Assembly: GCA_004154925.1 (NCBI GenBank)
Contig: QJNS01000129.1
Location: 152,365 to 216,364, forward strand
Source of the DNA: Monosporascus cannonballus
Taxonomy: Eukaryota; Ascomycota; Sordariomycetes; Xylariales
Direction of reading: 5' to 3'
Length of the DNA: 64,000 nt
Shown piece after piece: positions 10,534 through 20,896 of the stretch. The notes below the pieces were generated by a model. That model made no database searches. It was not told the origin of the DNA and was given only the letters and a program-made list of their open reading frames with translations. The position numbers were made by a program, and so were the translations under genes. The stretch's first letter is position 1. Every line of letters starts with the position of its first letter.

Positions 10534-12966
10534 AAGGTTATATTATTTGAAAAATGCAACCGTTAAAAGGAATTTTACATTATATATTGTATACGATATA
10601 ACTGCTTTATTTACACAAAGAAAGTAATATATTGGATATTTAATTCTTTTATAGAAATGTAAATTTTCAATTTTTATAATTAAAATATCAAACTTCTAAA
10701 AAGCAAAACTAACATCGTTATATATAAAATTGATTCAGTATAACAATATTCGTCGAATTAATAGTAATAGGTAATTACTAAAAGAGAGAAGTATAGTTAT
10801 AAAAGACTCTGCTTTATTATAAGTAATATAATAAATAAATATTCAAAAGGCTATTTTCGTAAACAATTAAAACAAATATTAGTTATAAAGTGCTCTCGAC
10901 TGTTAGCATTAATTTTTCTATATTACCAGCTTTAGCAAACAATAAACCCATGAGGAAAATGCCTACATATTTACTAGAAATAGGCGAAAATATAATATTA
11001 ACATTTTATAACAAAGGATTACCGGAAAAAGGAACGTATTTCATATAAAATAGAAAAGAAAGTTGCGATAAAACCACACAAGGTTTTTCTAATTTGAAAA
11101 CTAAATATGTCAATAAAAACGAAAAATAAAATGTTTAAATATGCTTTATATATAAATACGAAACTGTTTAACAAATTTAAAAACGAATTTTTTAAAAAAA
11201 AAACAACTATCGTTAAAAATGTACAAAATAATAAAGGTTAAATAAGTAAAAAGACGTATTTAAATGGTCTTTAAACTTTGCGATAAAAGTTATAAATAAC
11301 GATATTATTTTAAATATAAAGGTTAGGATATATTAATATATTAAAACAACAAAGATACCAAGCTTTAAGTGGAACCTATATTATAGTGAATTATATTAAC
11401 CATTTTATATCAGAAAATATATATAAAAAAGATTCTAATTAATTCTAAGCGTTAATAATAAACGATAAATATTGGGTATTTGATTATTATAATAAAGAGA
11501 ATTAATATCAAAATTAATTCTTCATAACTTTTCTTTTAAAAACTTGTTAATACAATAAATTCAGATATTATTATATTAAAGAATTATGGGATCATTTTAG
11601 GCAGGTTATAATTATATTAAAATAAAGATTTAAACCATTAAAAGATTAGCTATATAGAATTCATTTTATATTTCGTTTATAAACCAAACCTGCTTTGTTA
11701 ATATTCGATTGAAAGTTGAAATAAGTAAAAGATTAAGGATACAATACATACACTAGAATATTAAAAAAAGAAAACGAAAAACAGAAAGAATATAATAAAT
11801 ATAAAAGAAAACTATAACATATTTTTACGATTATTTAAACAAGCCTTACGTAATAATATAACGATTTATAACAGAATTTCGAAAAATAAGAAATCTAATT
11901 AATATGTTATTATAATAATTTATATTCGAACAATAAATTAAAGAAAATATTAAAATGAAATTATAAAATTACAACTACTAACATTATAAAATACTGTTAT
12001 AGAATGCAAATTAATTATTTTTAATTTTATTAATAAACTTTATTAAAAACGAAATAAGCCCGTTCAATTTTTATCTTAACAATTACCTTTAAAGTAATAC
12101 ATTCAATTATATAAAATTCTGCATTAAATTTACTTTTTTATCGAATTATTAAAAAAAGAAATTATCGTTCACTGTCCATTAATGTTTATTAAAGCATAAT
12201 ACTAATAAATATTAAACGCTATTATTGTTAATTATTAAATTATCTAATCGTCTTTGTTATGATGTACAATATATAATAATTTATATCATTTAATAAATAT
12301 AAATATTTTAAAATTAAAACTAGATATAAAAAATTAACTCTTGGAACGAAATACGTATTTTGCAAATATTAAAGACATTAATAAAATTTACCAACGTACT
12401 CGTAACTTTCTAATCTATAATAAATTTTATATTACAAAGACATTTCCAGATTTGTTAACATATTAGTTTAGTGACGTCTCTATATTGTTAATATTAAAAA
12501 GCAGATTTAAAACGCCATTAACAAGTTATAAGAAATTTATATAACGTGAAATTATTAAATTCTATTTAAACAAATTATTTTTGAAGGTAAAAGAGTAAAA
12601 ATAGTTAAATATAGTTTGATTACGTAATATATTTAAAAATGATTATATCTAGTGCTATTTTCTGATTATATATCATTATTGTGGCTAAAAAATAACAATA
12701 TTTTTTAAATCCTTCAGCTATTATAAAAGCTTTATCGAAATTCTATTAAAGTAGTTTTATTTTTATTTAATTTTATTAAGAAAACTTAAATACATATTGT
12801 AAAGGGAAAATCTTTATAAACAATTACAAATAAAACTTTTAATAAATCAATATTTGTTATATTTACTTTAATATCTCGCTTTAAAATAAAGATAAATAAT
12901 TGAAATTATATGTTAAATGTGCTACTCGAATGACGAAATAATTAAAACAAAACTTAACTTAGTTAC
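10534..12966 (+). mobile_element. Old Ty3/gypsy element E, segment 1 (gag end, protease, RT)
   Basis: Collinear with H. About 11130-11340 matches the gag-protease junction of H (46540-46690). About 11340-11420 reads LSGTYIIVNYINHF, beside H's SGTLGENYIIPDIINKF. 12380-12450 reads LIKFTNVLVTF.SIINFILQ, against H's GFTNVLKIFQRMINYVLR just before the RT catalytic box. 12700-12770 reads SYYKSFIEILLK, against YYRKFIRNFNK of H. The 5' part of gag and a clear 5' LTR are not visible. E is the most decayed element and the host of C and D. It is cut at 12966 by C with TSD GTTAC (12962-12966) and ATTAC (34366-34370). Confidence 0.68.
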
Positions 12967-13042
12967 TGTAACGGCTAGGAGTTTAAAAAACTATTAAACT
13001 TAAGTCGTACGGATTTATATTAATAGAAATATCGTAGCAATC

Positions 13043-13166
13043 TGGTACAGTCCCAAGTGGTACCTTGTAAGTATATAGGGCAGAACAAGGCGGTCAGGGC
13101 TCGACCTGACAACGTTCCACTTTTAGTGGTGTAATGGCTAGACTCTTGTTCTTCTATGCTGTAACA
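13043..13166. mobile_element. 124-bp LTR-like insertion in C's LTR
   Basis: Ends are TGGTACAG and CTGTAACA, a near-perfect 8-bp terminal inverted repeat of TG...CA form. Flanks are CAATC (13038-13042) and TAATC (13167-13171), a TSD with one C/T difference. It is clearly GC-richer and less mutated than the LTR it interrupts. It contains GGTGTAATGGCTAGACTCTTG-like text at about 13130-13150, resembling the D-arm (A-box) part of a tRNA. It could be a solo LTR of a tiny (TRIM/SMART-like) element or a tRNA-related SINE. Confidence 0.75.
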
Positions 13167-13247
13167 TAATCTAAATAACAAAATAACTTAATTACGTTTC
13201 GTAATACTACAGGTATTTTAGATAGAGTAATTATATTGGCAGCTAAT

Positions 13248-13666
13248 TGTTACAGGAACAGGGGTTTCAGTCTCGAGGAGACCAATCTTCAAGGCCTAGC
13301 GCGGACCTGTCACGGCTAAACTCCGGATAAAGAAGCTTGGCTCTTAAGGTGATCTGGTTAATCTGGGTAATCTGGGACCAGATCACACAAATCCAACAGA
13401 TCCATAACACATTTACTTTAAGAATTGGAATATATAATAAATCGGTTTCTTATATAATTAGCACTTACTTAATTTCGCTTTTTAATTATTAATCTAAGTA
13501 CGTAATTAAAAAACAATTATACCGTTCTTTAATTAAAGGAAAAGTTTTTAAATCTTTTAAACAAATAAATCATTAAATTATTTTTCGTCTTATTATTATC
13601 TACAAATCGAAACCTTTTCCGGATATTACTTATACCTCCAAATAGATATATAATAAATTCGTTATA
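13248..13666 (+). repeat. 5' LTR of element A (419 bp)
   Basis: Starts TGTTACAGG and ends GTTATA (GTTACA in the 3' copy). The first 170 bp are notably less mutated than the rest. They contain a hairpin with perfect 9-bp arms, TGATCTGGT (13350-13358) and ACCAGATCA (13377-13385), enclosing a short AATCTGGGT repeat. Confidence 0.92.
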
Positions 13667-13741
13667 TTTTAATACCTCCTTAACTAATAGCCGACAAATA
13701 ATTTACCGCTTAATTAAAGCATAAACCTTTCTAAACTGAGT

Positions 13742-15000
13742 ATGGATAACAGCATAGGACGACGTTCAGAAAGCAAATAACAAACCCAATCCCCGTTATT
13801 AACCAATAAAAGATTAATAACCAAACTAAACGATTTACCACTTATCGAAAAAATTCTTAAACTAATTAACAATATGGTATCTTTTATTACCCGATCATAA
13901 AAAAAACCTTTTTTTATAACCCTAGCAACAACCTACTCAGATTTCTAAGGACATTATTAAAGTCCAAAAGGAGAAGTCAAAACGGAAAAAATTGGAAAAA
14001 AAACAGAAAAAAATACGGGGCGAAATTCTAGGAAAGAAAAAAGAACCGAGTGTTAATGAAAAACTGTATATCTTAATAATAAAAATCAGGGCCCTAAAAA
14101 AATGCTAAGTTCGTTTAATAGCAAAAAACTTCGACCCTACCATTATTCGGTACAAACTAAATACGCGAAAAAACTATTTTACCTCCCAGTTACCATAGAA
14201 TGCCGGACGTTAAGGGCTATAAGCCAATTCCCCCCAAGCCTTACAATGGATCGGAAAACCCAGAAGGATTTTTGGTTCAGGCCAGACTTTATCTTAAGTT
14301 CTATGAAAGTTCTTTAACTAAAAATTATCAAAAGGTAATGGCCATCTCTTAATTACTTATCGGAAAAGTTCTTTTATGGTTCGAACCTATTATAAAAGAT
14401 TACTTACAGAATTATCCCGAAATATTTTTGGATATAACTAATTATATTTTCAGTAAGTACAAACATTTCGAAAAAAGAAATACGAACCTTATTCGGAAAT
14501 CCAAATAAGGAATAATATGTAATTAAGCAGCCTAATTTTTTTGCCTAAATTAAATTAACATTCGAATATATAATTAAGTTTAATCGTTGGGCAGTTATTT
14601 TAAATCTGCCAAAAAATGTATTCTTTTATTTTTATTATAACGGCTTAAAACATTAGGTTAAAAACGAACTATATATAAAACCCAAAGTAAAATGCTTTGC
14701 AAAATATACAAATAAAACTATTATTACCGACCGACGTACCTTTAATCGATACTTTAAAAAGAAAAAGACCGGCAAACGAAATAACAACAAAAGTTCCAAT
14801 AACCGAACCAAAAAGGATAAGGGCAAACCTTAAAAAAACGAGTTCCGTTTCGAAAAAGTCTAAGAAAAACAAATTCAAAATAAAGTGTTTTAACTATGGC
14901 AAAAAGGGACATTTTAAAAGCGAATATCGCTTTCCCGTTAAAAGGAACTCCAAAAAAAGGAATTTTTTAATGCTAGAAAAAAGTCAAAATAACTAAACAA
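13742..15000 (+). pseudogene. Decayed gag of element A
   Basis: Likely starts at ATG 13742 (MDNSIGRRSESK), then continues through TAA stops that look like former Gln codons. The C-terminal part is clearest: a Lys-rich segment from 14697 leads to the zinc knuckle CFNYGKKGHFKSEY at 14886-14927. This is CX2CX4HX4C with the second and third Cys changed to Tyr, both explained by G-to-A. The start and the knuckle are in different frames, so at least one indel lies between. Gag would build the virus-like particle and bind element RNA through the knuckle. A 71-codon open piece at 14102-14317 lies within this gag region. Confidence 0.75.
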
Positions 15001-15029
15001 AAAACAAATAGTAAGATAAAAGAAAAAAA

Positions 15030-18000
15030 AATCAACTCGACTTTTCTCCAGCTAGAATTTATTATCGCCATAACCATTCAAATCCAGAATAACAACCCAA
15101 AGTACGAAAATTCTCTTATTTGCTAGGACTCTAAGAAAAAAACCTACAAATACAATTCAGGATAAACGGCTTCCAGGGTAACCATAAAACTAGAACACCA
15201 ATACCACCTTAATTCCCAAAAATATAAGACGTACACAAAGGACGGCTGTGAGAATACAGCCCCTATGAGGATGAGGCTGGTAGTCGACCAGCCACCGACC
15301 AGCCACAGACCCACTTACTAATATAAATCCACCATCTGGCAGCTAGTGGGAAACGCCAGATGGAAGTAACCTAATACACTCACTTCTTGGAATCTGCTCT
15401 ACGACTAGTCGGAGATCACCTCACCCAGCTCACAGCTGTCCATTATCTTACAACGGCCAAATTCGGCCAGATACCAGCAACCATAAATAATCGTTCCTAG
15501 AACTCTATAAGCTCTCGGAATGCACCATTCACCCAAAAAGTTGACGGTAAACCCTTACGTCCTATTACATTTCATTACCTGCTATATCAACGATTATTCC
15601 ATTTATCTCAAAACCAAAAAGAAAACAATAACTTTTGGCCTGGATAAAACAAAAAAGCACTTACCGAACCAAATAACAAATACCGATATACGGAAATTCC
15701 ACGATGGCCAAAATACCCCAAGTTTTACTACTTATATCCCGAATAAAAACGGAATTAAAAGGCCATATCATAAGAAAACTTATATTATTTTTCGATATTT
15801 TACGTTTAATATAAATTCTTAAATATAAAAATACCTCCTTCGGAAACTTACCTTACTAATCTCTTATCTCGGAAAACACAAAACATAAAGGTAAGCTAAA
15901 AAGAAAGCCCAACCTTAAAATCTTAATGCAAGTACGGCAAGAAAACATGGTTCCGGTATAAAAACGATTAATACAACAAATACGTTATCAAAAAGGTTAG
16001 CAAATAAAGATTCGCTCAAATTAAACAGCATCAAAAATCAAAATATTATAAGAACTTTCGAAATTAAGGCATTAAAAAGCTCCAGTTTACAAGACCTTAT
16101 GTAAAACAACAAAAGGAATACGCAGTCAAATCGAGATTTCTCTCCAGTATAAAAACAAAATATTTAAAGCCATAATTAATTCAAGAACAAACAGTAATTT
16201 TATTTTCTCCGCGATAACAAAAAAATAGCAGATTCCCTGGAAATATAAGCTAAAGTTCTACAAATTACGTACGGTAAACGGCAGTTTGTCCACCTACGAA
16301 AATGGACGAATTTTTCGAAAAACTAAGGAATTCCCAGTACAAATTCAAAGATACCAAAAACGCGTCTTGTTGGATATTGCTAATATCTCTGGACACGACA
16401 TTATCCTAGATATACCTTGGCTTTATTCTAACAACCCACGGATTAATTAGAAAAAACAGACATTCTTTTAGGGGAACAAAATTAAAATACCGGAAAAGGA
16501 TAAACGAAAAGTTTGTTATATCATTAAGGAAATACGGATTCCTAATCAGGTTTTTACGATACCGCCGGAATATCAAAGGTTCACAAAACTATTTAAAAAC
16601 AGAAAAAACCATAAACTACTTCCTTACGGTTAATGAGATTATCGGATATCTATCAAAAAAAACATTATCCTAAGCTTTATAAAATTTACCACATAAATCC
16701 AGAAATATTAAGGGAATTAAGAAAAAGCATACAATTAGATTTGAAAAAGAAAATATATATTTAGCTTTCCAACTTTTCTACTAAATATCTAATACTTATA
16801 ATATCAAAAACCAAGGATAGTAAACAAAAAATTAACGTAAACGGAAATCCTGTTTATAGAAAAATAATTAATTACAAACAGTTAAACGATATTATTATTA
16901 AAAACGGATATCCTTTAACCCTTATAAACACTTTTAAAAAAGTGCCAGTAAAGTCAAATGGTTTACCGCATTTGATCTTTATAATGGCTATTACCGCATC
17001 CGAATGGCCAAAGAAGAAAAATGGAAAACGGCATACAGAACGGTACATGGACTTTACGACTACAAAATAATGCCGATGGGACTTACTAATGTTTCCGCCA
17101 ATTTCCAGAACTTAGTTATGACCACTTTTCAACAATTCTTAGACAAATTCGTATTCGTCTACCTCGACGAGATTTTTATTTATTTAAAAACCCTAAGAAG
17201 CACAAGAAGCATATAGATTAAATACTTCGAACTCTAAACGAAGCAAATATTCGAATTAATCCTGCCAAAAGCGTATGGTATACGTAAAAACTAAATTTTC
17301 TAAGATTTACTTTTATTCTCTATCAAATTCAAAGTTAACGTTCTAAGTTGAAAATAATTAAAAACTAGCCCATCCTTAATAAGGCGAACGTTACGGATAT
17401 TCGACAAATCTTAGGATTTACAGACTATATATGCAGCCTAATTAAAGGATATAGAAACATAATTAAGCTATTAACGAAACTTATTACTAAAAAATACGTT
17501 AAGAAAAAATTCGAACTCCCAAAAAAAGGTAAAAAAACAATTCGAAAACTGAAAGAAATAATTACCAGTAAACTTATCGTTAGGATGCCAAATCCAGACA
17601 AAAAAACGACTAAAAACCGGCGTCTTAAAATACGCCTTAGGTACAATTTTAAAGTAATAAGAAAATAACGGTATATAATACCTAATAATATATTATTCGA
17701 AAGCATTCCGAGATATAAAATTTAGTTACCAGATTTACGATAATGAATTACTGGCAATCATTAACGTTTTTAAGGAATAAAAACTTTTTCTTAACGGAAC
17801 AAAAAAACCTTTCGATATTTACTTAAATTATAAAAACCTTACGCAATTTCTAAAAACCTGAAAACTAAATAAACGACATAAAAGATAAATAATTTTCCTA
17901 TCGAGATTTAACTTTAAGATATACCATATTAAAAGAAAAAAATATTTAAGCGGATATTTTTAAGCGTAAAGGAAATTACCATTCCAAAATTCCCAAAAAG

Positions 18001-19575
18001 AGCATGTAAATGCTACAGTATAATAAGGACAACACCGTATAATTATGTAAAATAAGTAAAGAAATTAATTACCGAACTTTTGATACGGCTCCGGAATTCT
18101 TACGATACGAAAAAACGAAAAAAGATCCAGTAGCTAAAAGGGCAACGAAAAAATCTGTTATTATATTATGGCAAAATCTGTATTCCTAAATATTAACAAA
18201 AATAATTTGTAAAAGAATTCCACAAAAATCCATTACACGAATACTAAGGGATTTTGAAGATTATTAGACGATTATAAAAAAATAACTTTCCGGAACTACG
18301 CCGAATAATTAAAAAAAATAAATAAAAATTGCAATATTTGTAATAAGGCAAAAATAATACGCTATAAACCTTACGGATTATTGTAACTTACCGATATTCC
18401 TAATAAGGTATGGAATACCATAACTTAGGACTTTGTCATTAATTTACCTCCATCTAAAAACCCAGTTACTGAAATCGAATATGACGGAATATGGGTAATT
18501 GTTAACAGATTTACCAAATACGAGTACTTCTTACCTTTCAAAAGAAACGCGACGGCAAAACAGCTGGCCTACGCCTTTATTAAACACTACTTAAATAAAT
18601 ATAGAATCCCAGAAAAAGTCGTTTCCGACAGAAATACGTTATTTACTTTAAAATTCGGTAACAGCTTCATTAAATAAATTAGTATTAAACTTAAGTTCTC
18701 GATAACGTATTACCTTTAAACGGAGGTTAAATCGATAAATTAAACCAAACCTTAAAATAATAATTCCGAAATTATGTTAATTACTAGCAAAATAATTAGG
18801 CAAAACTTTTATTACTGGCATAAATCGCTTATAATATATTTGTTAACGAGAACATGGGCGTATCCCTTTATACGGCGGTATATAGATACGATACAAAAAC
18901 GGAACGACCCAAATAATAATTCAGCAAGGCATTAAAGGTTATCATAATTGCCCCAAAAGTAAAAACGTTAACCATAAAAATCAAGACGATCCAAGTCCGT
19001 TTCCGAAACGAATTGCAATTCCTTTAATAACGGATGGCCCAGTACTATAATAAAAAAAATTAAGGGATTAATTTTAACAAAAGAAAATAAGGTTTATCTA
19101 TTACGCCAAAAACAAAATGCAACCTCGAACATCTTATAGATCAAAACGAAAAAACCTAACAATAAGCTCGATTTCAAAAGGTTTGATTTATTCAAAAATA
19201 ACGAAATTATTTTAAAAACTAATTACCGGCTAACGTTATCTAAAACCATAAAAATATACCTTGTTTTCCATATTTCTCTATTTAAACTAGCACCTAAGAA
19301 CACCCCGTTAGAAATAAACTTGGAAATCGAAAAAGATTTTGACGAATACGAGGTTGAACAAATACTAAATTTCAAAATAGTCCAAAACAAAATCCAGTAC
19401 CTAATTAAATAAGAAAAATGTTTATACGAAGAAAATATTTGAAAACCATTTAATTACTTAACGAATGCGATAAACCTAATTAAAACGTTTTACCGCCGGA
19501 ATCCTGATCGACCGTCTTTAACGCGGCCAAGGTCGCAGGCAATAATGGTCCCCCATTTAAATCCAAAATTTCGGC
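15030..19575 (+). pseudogene. Decayed pol of element A (PR-RT-RH-IN-chromodomain)
   Basis: Interrupted at 15247-15452 by a 206-bp insert. The protease region reads ISGHDIILDIPWLYSNNPR near 16390-16440. RT runs about 16740-17300, with EEKWKTAYRTVHGLYDYKIM and YLDEIFIY (17160-17183); the second catalytic Asp of YLDD is Glu here, while B keeps YLDD. RNase H follows at about 17500-17900. The integrase core is about 18480-18900 (VNRFTKYEYFLPFKRN). The C-terminal chromodomain at about 19340-19466 reads DEYEVEQILNFKIVQNKIQY and is followed by an IN tail ending in NPDRP. RT before IN plus a chromodomain makes this a chromovirus; such chromodomains bind methylated histone H3 and steer insertion to heterochromatin. 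Many RIP stops. Confidence 0.85.
15247..15452 (-). mobile_element. 206-bp LTR-like insertion in element A (copy 1)
   Basis: Ends are TGTGAGAATA and ATTATCTTACA, with a perfect TSD ACGGC on both sides (15242-15246 and 15453-15457). Removing it restores the alignment of A with B. It is GC-rich and scarcely mutated. A reverse-complement copy of exactly the same length is at 43872-44077. I assign the minus strand because a TATA-like TTTATATTAG then lies mid-element, as expected for a promoter-bearing LTR. No coding capacity. Confidence 0.85.
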
Positions 19576-20237
19576 GTTTTAATCGAAAAAAGTAAATACT
19601 TCCAAAACAGCGTCCATTTCAGAAGTAAGCTGCGTTTGCTTTGCTTTTACATAACGTTATTTTTTTTCCATCCTTTCCCGTTTTTCCAGCTGGTTTAACT
19701 CTAAACCTTTTTTTTAATAATTCTACTGCCCTTTTCTTAAGGAGGTCCTTTTGAAAACGTAATCGCCTTAATTTTCCAATAAACTTTAACAATTCTTTAT
19801 TTTATTTCTGATGTTTTTTTTATAAATTTCAAATATGCTAAAAATTTATTTTCCAAGGTACGTTATTTTTTCTGTAACGGTTTTTATATTGCGTTCATTT
19901 TCTTAAGAGAATTCATAATTAAAACGTTATAAAAGGGACGTTATTAACGAATATAACAGTTATAATGCAACAATTCAGCAACGTAAAAATAATCGGTTTC
20001 ACCGAACCAAATATAATTGAAATAAGGAAAAGCCTTAATACTAAACTTTTTAATGAAATTAGCTCAAATATCACGGAAATCGTATTAATTTAAACGAGGT
20101 TTTCTTTTTTTCCCTTTCGAATACGATCTGTTATAGTAAAATTAACTAAAACGTTTCCAAGAATTTTTTTCAATAAAATAAAATAGCCATTTACGGTTCT
20201 TATCTTTGGGACAAAAATCCTTGGATAAAGGAAATAA
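19480..20237 (-). pseudogene. Antisense accessory ORF of element A (about 250 codons, decayed)
   Basis: On the strand opposite pol, between the 3' LTR and the chromodomain, the text reads as one protein in the same order as B. It begins IFVPKIRTVNGYF, then NVLVNFTITDRIRKGK, then (after a 1-nt frame slip in an A-run) IKAFPYFNYIWFGETDYFYV, LLHYNCYIR, NVLIMNSLK. After a Lys/Gln-rich stretch it ends NAEILDLNGGPLLPATLAAL. Most stops are TAA/TAG at sites that fit former CAA/CAG. The 3' end overlaps the tail of pol, tail to tail. I recognise no catalytic domain; the C-terminal third looks like a charged coiled coil. The start codon is not clear. See findings. Confidence 0.7.
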
Positions 20238-20656
20238 TATTATAGGAACAGGGGTTCCTGTTTCGAGGAAACCAACCTTTAAGGCTTACCGCGAACCTGT
20301 TACGGCTAAATTTCGGATAAAGAAATTTAGTTCTTAAGGTGATCTGGTTAATCTAGGTAATTTGGGACGAGATTATACAAATCCAATAGATTTACGACAT
20401 ACTTACTTCAAGAATTGGGATATATAGTAAATTAGTTTCTTATATAATTTGCAGCTATTTAATTTCGCTTTTTAGTTATTAATCTAAGCTTTTAATTAAG
20501 AGGTAATTGTACCGTTCTCTAATTAAGGGAAAAGTCTTTTAATTTCTTAAACGAATAAACCATTAAATTATTTTTCGTCCTATTGTTACCTGCAAATCAA
20601 GACCTTTTCCGGATACTGTTTATATCTCCAGGTGGATGTATGACAGGTTCGTTACA
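20238..20656 (+). repeat. 3' LTR of element A (419 bp)
   Basis: Starts TATTATAGGAACA (mutated TGTTACAGGAACA) and ends GTTACA. It has the same length as the 5' LTR and is followed by TSD CTAAT. Confidence 0.92.
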
Positions 20657-20896
20657 CTAATACCATCTCTATTGTAAAATTATTAAACGTATATATTTTG
20701 CCTCTGGCGTAAGCTATATAAACGGTTTAATTTTTTAAGCTTTTTAATCCACTTGATGTTTTATGCAGTTTAAAAGACCTAAGGCGCTAAGGCTTTTAAA
20801 AGCTTTAAGCTTACTACGTAATTTGTTCTCGTATTGGGTCTTCGAATTTTTTTTCGCGATCAATGTTAAGCTTGCTAAATCTGTTGGTTTATAATA

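Larger units (their letters stand above)
13248..20656 (+). mobile_element. Ty3/gypsy chromovirus element A, full length (7.4 kb)
   Basis: Two direct 419-bp LTRs (13248-13666 and 20238-20656) bound the element, and a perfect 5-bp TSD CTAAT flanks it (13243-13247 and 20657-20661). Internal order is gag with zinc knuckle, protease, RT, RNase H, integrase, chromodomain, then a 3' region with a long antisense frame. Without the 206-bp insertion it would be about 7.2 kb. It sits inside the LTR of C, so it is younger than C. Coding is broken by RIP stops throughout, so it is not autonomous. Element B is a close relative. Confidence 0.92.
12967..20896 (-). repeat. 3' LTR of element C, split by element A and a 124-bp insert
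   Basis: The LTR pieces are 12967-13042, 13172-13247 and 20662-20896, about 387 bp in all, against 390 bp for the other C LTR. The junctions are in register with Z's LTR at 5170-5595. It belongs to the TTAAGC-repeat subfamily (decayed repeats near 20740-20810). The right edge TATAATA meets the internal sequence CGATTTTC, just as G's LTR does at 50898. Confidence 0.8.

Noticed and set aside
14669..14878. Minus-strand frame opposite gag of A, and similar frames at 17425-17706, 37161-37361 and 40651-40875
   Set aside because: Shadow frames of gag or pol without matching frames in sister copies.
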